A stretch of 35,852 bases of DNA from JAWOJF01 sp046481785 (lineage in GTDB: Bacteria; Bacteroidota; Ignavibacteria; Ignavibacteriales; Ignavibacteriaceae): the NCBI GenBank assembly GCA_046481785.1, contig JAWOJF010000082.1:1-35852 (forward strand). The letters are read 5' to 3'. Positions 32,608 to 35,852 of the stretch are shown piece after piece (position 1 is the stretch's first letter; each line of letters begins with the position of its first letter). The position numbers and the translations under genes were made by a program. The notes under the pieces are model-generated. The model was given only the letters and a program-made list of their open reading frames with translations, had not been told where the DNA came from and did no database searches.

Positions 32608-32646
32608 AAAAAAAAACCCTTCCCAGTGGTCTGAGAAGGGTTTTTT
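32608..32646 (-). terminator. trp operon attenuator (intrinsic terminator in the leader)
   Basis: Read on the minus strand: CCCTTCTCAG, loop ACCA, CTGGGAAGGG (32640-32617), a 10-bp stem with one G-U pair. It is extended by six A-U pairs and followed by nine T. It lies between the leader ORF and trpE, so it must be read through to express the operon. CACTGGG (32628-32622), in the loop and 3' arm, is complementary to CCCAGTG (32675-32669) at the end of the leader ORF, giving a competing antiterminator pairing. The Trp-codon segment GTGGTTT can also pair with AGACCAC of the loop. Confidence 0.85.
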
Positions 32647-32667
32647 AATAATAATATTATCTCAATT

Positions 32668-32757
32668 TCACTGGGTCATACTGCTGCGCATACTAAACCA
32701 CCACCAGAAATATGGTCTAAAATAGTTGTTATAATATGAGCCGGTGAAATTTTTCAT
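32668..32757 (-). CDS. trpL: Trp leader peptide with three consecutive Trp codons
   Basis: 29 codons, ATG at 32757 to TGA at 32668-32670. The peptide begins MKNFTGSYYNNYFRPYF, then WWW (residues 18-20, three TGG codons), then FSMRSSMTQ. With Tyr at 8, 9, 12 and 16 and Phe at 4, 13, 17 and 21, eleven of 29 residues are aromatic. It starts about 7 nt after the predicted transcription start with no SD, so it is nearly leaderless. A ribosome stalled on the Trp codons would leave CCCAGTG free to pair with the attenuator and block it. A ribosome reaching the TGA would cover that segment and allow termination. The function is inferred from this geometry; it matches the known trpL principle of enterobacteria and rhizobia. 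Confidence 0.85.
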   Translation of the reverse strand: MKNFTGSYYNNYFRPYFWWWFSMRSSMTQ

Positions 32758-32770
32758 AATTTGAAAAGTA

Positions 32771-32798
32771 AATATATAACTCTTTTTTTTATTGTCAA
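32771..32798 (-). promoter_or_regulatory. Promoter of the trp operon
   Basis: Minus strand: perfect -35 TTGACA (32798-32793), 16-nt A-rich spacer, -10 TATATT (32776-32771; 5 of 6). Predicted transcription start is near 32764, giving a very short 5' leader before the trpL ATG. No TrpR-like operator was recognised. Confidence 0.7.
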
Positions 32799-33348
32799 GT
32801 AATCATTTTAGAACTTTTATTAAAGATTTAAGCAAAATGAATGAATGGCAAGTAAATATTGAATAAAAATGCACTTAAAAGAGAATAAGTTAAATTTATA
32901 GTAAATAAAGGTTATAGATTCTTTTCGGGAATCGTTTTTCTATGTTATTTCTCAAGTTAAATAATAAAAACATCTGCTATGTTTTTGTCTGATCTTGCAT
33001 TAGCAGGAAATAATTGAATTTATAGCTGCATTTATCCGGCATTTGGGCTGCCAGACCGGTGGCCAGAATAACACGCCCTGCAATTTTAACGGTCTTAGGT
33101 TTACATTCTATTGTAAATGTTATAAGTTTAAGAATCTAAAATCGATTATTGATTTTATTGTCATAAAATGGATTCTTTGTGCTGGTATCTTTATAAATTT
33201 GTACCGCTAAATCTTTACCGCAAATTGAGGATGTGCTCCTTTCCCGCAACAAATGTATCAGCACTGTATAATGTGCTATGATTTATTATATTTAACTATA
33301 TTATATTTACTACTTTCAATTCCCTGAATAACAGGCAGTTTATTGGAG
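32799..33348. other. 550-bp gene-free region upstream of the response regulator
   Basis: No convincing ORF on either strand. Minor structures: TTTACATTCTATTGTAAA (33101-33118), an inverted repeat of 6 bp, and CTGCCAGACCGGTGGCCAG (33049-33067), a small imperfect hairpin and the only GC-rich spot. The region divides the trp promoter from the response regulator and may hold the promoter of the latter. Confidence 0.4.
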
Positions 33349-34032
33349 ATGAAAAAAATTCGAATTTTAATTATTGAAGATAACCGGCTTCTTCGTGAAG
33401 GCATTACTTCGATGATTGAAGAGCAGCCTGATCTGAAGGCAGCAGCCTCATATGCAGATGCAAAGGATATTAAAAAAATCCGTGAGGCCAAACCAAATAT
33501 TGTTCTGCTGGATATCGGTTTAAGAAGCCAGAACAGCCTGCAAATTGTTAAATTATTTAAGAAAGAATTTCCGGAAGTAAAAATAATACTGATGGACCTG
33601 GTTCCGTTGGAAATGGAAATTATGGAATTCATACGTGCAGGAGTAACAGGGTTTATACTTAAAGATGCCTCCGTTTATGAGTTCCTGAAGACTATAAGAT
33701 CAGTAGCTGCAGGTGCGAAAGTTTTGCCGCCTAACCTTACAGGTTCACTCTTTTCCCAGATTGTGGACAATGCTATTAAGAAAGAGAAGTCATCTGTATT
33801 AAAAGAATCGGTAAGTATGACAAAACGGGAACGCCAGGTGATTGAATTAATAGCTGATGGTTTAACTAATAAAGAGATTGCTCAAAGGCTGCATCTTTCA
33901 CCGCATACGGTAAAAAGCCACGTTCATAATATACTGGATAAACTTGCTCTTCATACCCGCGTCCAGATTGCAAAATATTCACATGAAATAAATTATACTA
34001 TAGAGAATATTTCCCTTCTTAAAGATGAGTAA
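33349..34032 (+). CDS. NarL/FixJ-family response regulator
   Basis: 227 aa from ATG 33349 (a TTG two codons earlier is possible). The receiver domain (about 1-118) has 'ILIIEDNRLLREG' and the phosphoacceptor Asp55 in 'IVLLDIGL', but the usual Thr/Ser strand reads 'IILMDLVPLEMEIMEFIRAGVTGFILKD', so the canonical Thr/Ser switch residue appears replaced by Met/Asp. The LuxR-type HTH at the C-terminus is typical ('MTKRERQVIELIADGLTNKEIAQRLHLSPHTVKSHVHNILDKL'). It is an orphan regulator with no adjacent kinase. The two HisKA_2 kinases in the window are possible but unproven partners. Confidence 0.9.
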   Translation: MKKIRILIIEDNRLLREGITSMIEEQPDLKAAASYADAKDIKKIREAKPNIVLLDIGLRSQNSLQIVKLFKKEFPEVKIILMDLVPLEMEIMEFIRAGVTGFILKDASVYEFLKTIRSVAAGAKVLPPNLTGSLFSQIVDNAIKKEKSSVLKESVSMTKRERQVIELIADGLTNKEIAQRLHLSPHTVKSHVHNILDKLALHTRVQIAKYSHEINYTIENISLLKDE

Positions 34033-34174
34033 TCTTTTACAGCTTTCCTGCACAACTTTATTCCATTAGGATTAATTCCTTTTTCATCCATACGAGCGAT
34101 TGAAGTTTTACCTCTTATTTGTGAAATTAAGCAAAATCGGGTAATGAATTGTATAGTTCTTACGGGGGTGATAA

Positions 34175-34744
34175 ATGAATATTTTAATGGTTTATCCAAC
34201 TTATCCTGATACATTCTGGAGTTTTAAGCATGCATTAAAATTTGTTTCAAAAGGCGCCAGTTTTCCGCCGCTGGGATTATTGACTGTTGCCTCAATACTG
34301 CCCGGAGAATGGAACAAAAAATTAATCGATATGAATGTAAGTAACCTTTCAGATCAGGATATTCTTTGGGCAGATTACGTATATATAAGTGCTATGTCAG
34401 TTCAATCTGAATCTGTAAACTTTGTTATTGAAAAATGCAAAAAGTTAAAAACTAAAATTGTAGCAGGAGGGCCATTATTTACAAGTAATCCTGACTTTTA
34501 CAAACAAATAGACCACCTGGTTCTTAATGAAGCAGAAATAACTTTGCCCCGGTTTTTAATTGACCTTAGCAAAGGTGAACCTAAACAAAAATACAATTCT
34601 GAAGAGTGGGCAGACATTACTGCTACCCCGCTGCCTCTATGGGAACTTATAGATATTAACAACTATTCCTCAATGAATCTCCAGTATTCCCGCGGGTGCC
34701 CTTATGACTGCGATTTTTGTGATATAACAGTTCTTTATGGAAGA
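34175..34744 (+). CDS. B12-binding radical SAM protein, truncated at the junction
   Basis: About 190 residues remain. The N-terminus is a cobalamin-binding Rossmann-type domain of the B12-radical SAM family ('MNILMVYPTYPDTFWSF', 'FPPLGLLTVASILP', 'IVAGGPLFTSNPD', 'LVLNEAEITLPRFL'). It leads to the radical SAM cluster motif CxxxCxxC in 'YSRGCPYDCDFCDIT' (Cys175, 179, 182). The expected ~280 further residues of the barrel and C-terminal DUF4070-like part are missing. After 'VLYGR' the sequence switches abruptly to a transglutaminase. SD GGGGTG precedes ATG. The reaction is unknown. The truncation is most likely an assembly artefact. Confidence 0.85.
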
Positions 34745-34750
34745 TTCACA
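34739..34750. other. Junction between AT-rich and GC-rich DNA (probable chimera breakpoint)
   Basis: Left of about 34,745 the sequence is AT-rich and encodes the radical SAM N-terminus. Right of it, GC content jumps to roughly 60-65% and it encodes the middle of a transglutaminase. Both domains are cut in conserved parts, yet the reading frame stays open across the join, which occurs by chance one time in three. No transposase, repeat or att-like site is visible. Confidence 0.85.
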
Positions 34751-35176
34751 CTGCTGGACCGGATGAACCATGAGATTGCCAACAAGTTCGTCTATCAGAT
34801 GCGCGAGGAGCCGGGTGTGCAGCCGCCTGCGCTGACACTGAAGAGCAACAGCGGTTCCTGCCGAGATTTCGCGGCGTTGTTCATGGAGGCATGCCGGCAC
34901 CTGGGGCTGGCCAGCCGTTTCGTCAGCGGTTATGTGTACTCGGCGGCCATTGAGGCTGGCAACGCCTCGACCCATGCCTGGTCCGAGGTCTACTTGCCCG
35001 GCGCCGGCTGGAAGGGCTTCGATCCCACCAGTGGCGTGGTGGCGGGCAACCGACACATCGCGGCGGCCGTGGCACGCCACCCGGAGGACGTACCGCCGGT
35101 GGCTGGAAGCTACTTGGGTGCGCCCGGCCAGCGCCCACTACTGCGCGTGGCGGTGCGGGTCAGCGCGCTCACTTAA
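34745..35176 (+). CDS. Transglutaminase-like protein, C-terminal fragment
   Basis: About 143 residues of a bacterial transglutaminase family protein whose N-terminal half is missing. The catalytic triad is intact: Cys in 'SNSGSCRDFAALFMEACRHLGL', His in 'NASTHAWSEVYLP' and Asp in 'GWKGFDPTSGVV'. The C-terminal 'HIAAAVARHPEDVPPVAGSYLG...LRVAVRVSAL' is also typical of proteobacterial members, which often sit near alpha-E and ATP-grasp genes. High GC and GC-rich third positions contrast with every gene to the left. There is no start codon of its own, since it is fused in frame to the radical SAM fragment. Confidence 0.85.
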   Translation, partial: FTLLDRMNHEIANKFVYQMREEPGVQPPALTLKSNSGSCRDFAALFMEACRHLGLASRFVSGYVYSAAIEAGNASTHAWSEVYLPGAGWKGFDPTSGVVAGNRHIAAAVARHPEDVPPVAGSYLGAPGQRPLLRVAVRVSALT

Positions 35177-35250
35177 TGAATGCCAGCACAAGGAGCGGAG
35201 GAAACCGTGGTCTGTCCCCGGCTCCCCCCGGCTCCCCGTCGACGTGCCGG

Positions 35251-35673
35251 TCACGAGGATCCATCACCCCCAGTGGGCGTGCGCGTGGGGTCGATGGCGC
35301 ACTGCTCACCGCAGCGGCGCCGCCAGCGCCGCTGCGCAAACTGCGCGTAGGCGCGATCGAGCAGGCTCAACACGCCGGGCGGGGAAACGATGCGCGCCAG
35401 CCAGCGGTAGTAGGGCAGGTGCTTCCAGAGGACGGCGAAGGCATGGGCGCCGGTGTGCAGGCGGCCGTCGGCGCCGAACACATGCAGGCGTTGCATGGCG
35501 GCTTCCCAGCTCACGCCGTAGGCTTGCAGCTGTTGCGGCTGCGCGGCGATGTCCAGCCATTCCAGACGCGCCTGCCGGTCGAGGCGCCGGTAATGGGCGA
35601 TCTCGCGCTGGCACAGCGGACAACCACCATCGTAGAAGACCACGGGCCGTTCAGGGATGTTCGTGTCGTTCAT
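35251..35673 (-). CDS. DCC-family (DUF393) thiol-disulphide oxidoreductase-like protein
   Basis: 140 aa from ATG 35673 ('MNDTNIPERPVVFYDGGCPLC'). The frame is open 34 codons further, but that extension does not look family-like. It carries the family signature DGxCxxC ('YDGGCPLCQREIAHYRRLDRQARLEWLDIA') and 'LHTGAHAFAVLWKHLPYYRWLARIVSPPGVLSLLDRAYAQFAQRR', as in the DCC/DUF393 group of predicted thioredoxin-like proteins. The role is poorly known. The composition is GC-rich like the transglutaminase fragment, so it belongs to the same foreign segment. The 179 bp upstream to the window end contain no recognisable gene. Confidence 0.85.
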   Translation of the reverse strand: MNDTNIPERPVVFYDGGCPLCQREIAHYRRLDRQARLEWLDIAAQPQQLQAYGVSWEAAMQRLHVFGADGRLHTGAHAFAVLWKHLPYYRWLARIVSPPGVLSLLDRAYAQFAQRRWRRRCGEQCAIDPTRTPTGGDGSS

Positions 35674-35852
35674 GGCATTCCAGTGGCAGGTCTGGTGACC
35701 CTGGTGAAGACAGCCGAAGCCAGGGCAAGGTTCCTGGACCGGCACGCGCAGAGTACTCGGATCGCACACCTTCAAATACCCTGGGAAGGGTACCGATCCG
35801 ATCGAATATACGCAGGATCACTATGCATTCGCGCTTTCCTGCTGACCTCACA

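Noticed and set aside
34670..35080. 136-codon minus-strand ORF across the junction
   Set aside because: Antisense of the transglutaminase in GC-rich DNA, where long shadow ORFs are expected; it also crosses the suspected breakpoint.
34175..35176. A novel radical SAM-transglutaminase fusion enzyme
   Set aside because: Both domains are incomplete at the joint and composition changes sharply there, so an assembly chimera is far more likely.
35306..35623. 105-codon ORF in another frame of the DCC gene
   Set aside because: Arg/Ala/Pro-rich translation typical of a wrong frame in high-GC DNA.

Overview
The first ~34.7 kb look like one AT-rich chromosome of the Bacteroidota/Chlorobi side of the tree, most likely an Ignavibacteria-type organism. 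This is inferred from the T9SS C-terminal sorting domain with its 'QNYPNPFNPET' signature, the many starts with little or no Shine-Dalgarno (SD), the dense small intergenic repeats and the base composition. There is no rRNA to confirm it. The last ~1.1 kb (from about 34,745) is GC-rich, proteobacterial-like DNA joined inside a gene, and is best read as an assembly chimera.

Layout. 1-5.6 kb: a PAS sensor histidine kinase broken at the window edge, a secreted double NTF2-like protein, a DUF1846 protein, then, divergently, an HTH_42 protein of the AlkZ/YcaQ DNA glycosylase type. 5.7-8.2 kb: dapF, a small dimeric-barrel-like protein, and a PHP metallohydrolase. 8.2-9.3 kb: two arrays of a short GAATT-based repeat around a small membrane protein and tRNA-Arg(CCG). 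9.3-15.8 kb: a membrane-anchored TPR protein, efp-accB-accC, gcvH, guaA and a TPR protein. 15.8-18.5 kb: a TPR plus periplasmic-binding-protein fusion and radC. 18.7-22.2 kb: a coiled-coil lipoprotein with a LysM partner, phoH, mazG (opposite strand) and a RidA protein. 22.3-25 kb: a GAF histidine kinase and a T9SS-exported BNR-repeat protein.

25.0-32.8 kb, minus strand, is the centrepiece: a complete tryptophan operon, trpE-trpG-trpD-trpC-trpF-aroF(DAHP synthase)-trpB-trpA, with overlapping or closely spaced genes. Upstream lies a consensus-like promoter, an unannotated 29-codon leader ORF with three consecutive Trp codons and many Tyr/Phe codons, and a strong intrinsic terminator. The end of the leader ORF is complementary to part of that terminator. 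This is the arrangement expected for ribosome-mediated transcription attenuation. Having DAHP synthase, the entry step of the shikimate pathway, inside the operon would place precursor supply under the same switch.

33.3-34.7 kb: a NarL-type response regulator and a truncated B12-binding radical SAM protein that runs in frame into the C-terminal part of a GC-rich transglutaminase, followed by a DCC-family (DUF393) protein.

Several families of short interspersed repeats sit between genes, and at least two appear to have entered or extended coding sequence (mazG; the N-terminus of the TPR-binding-protein gene).
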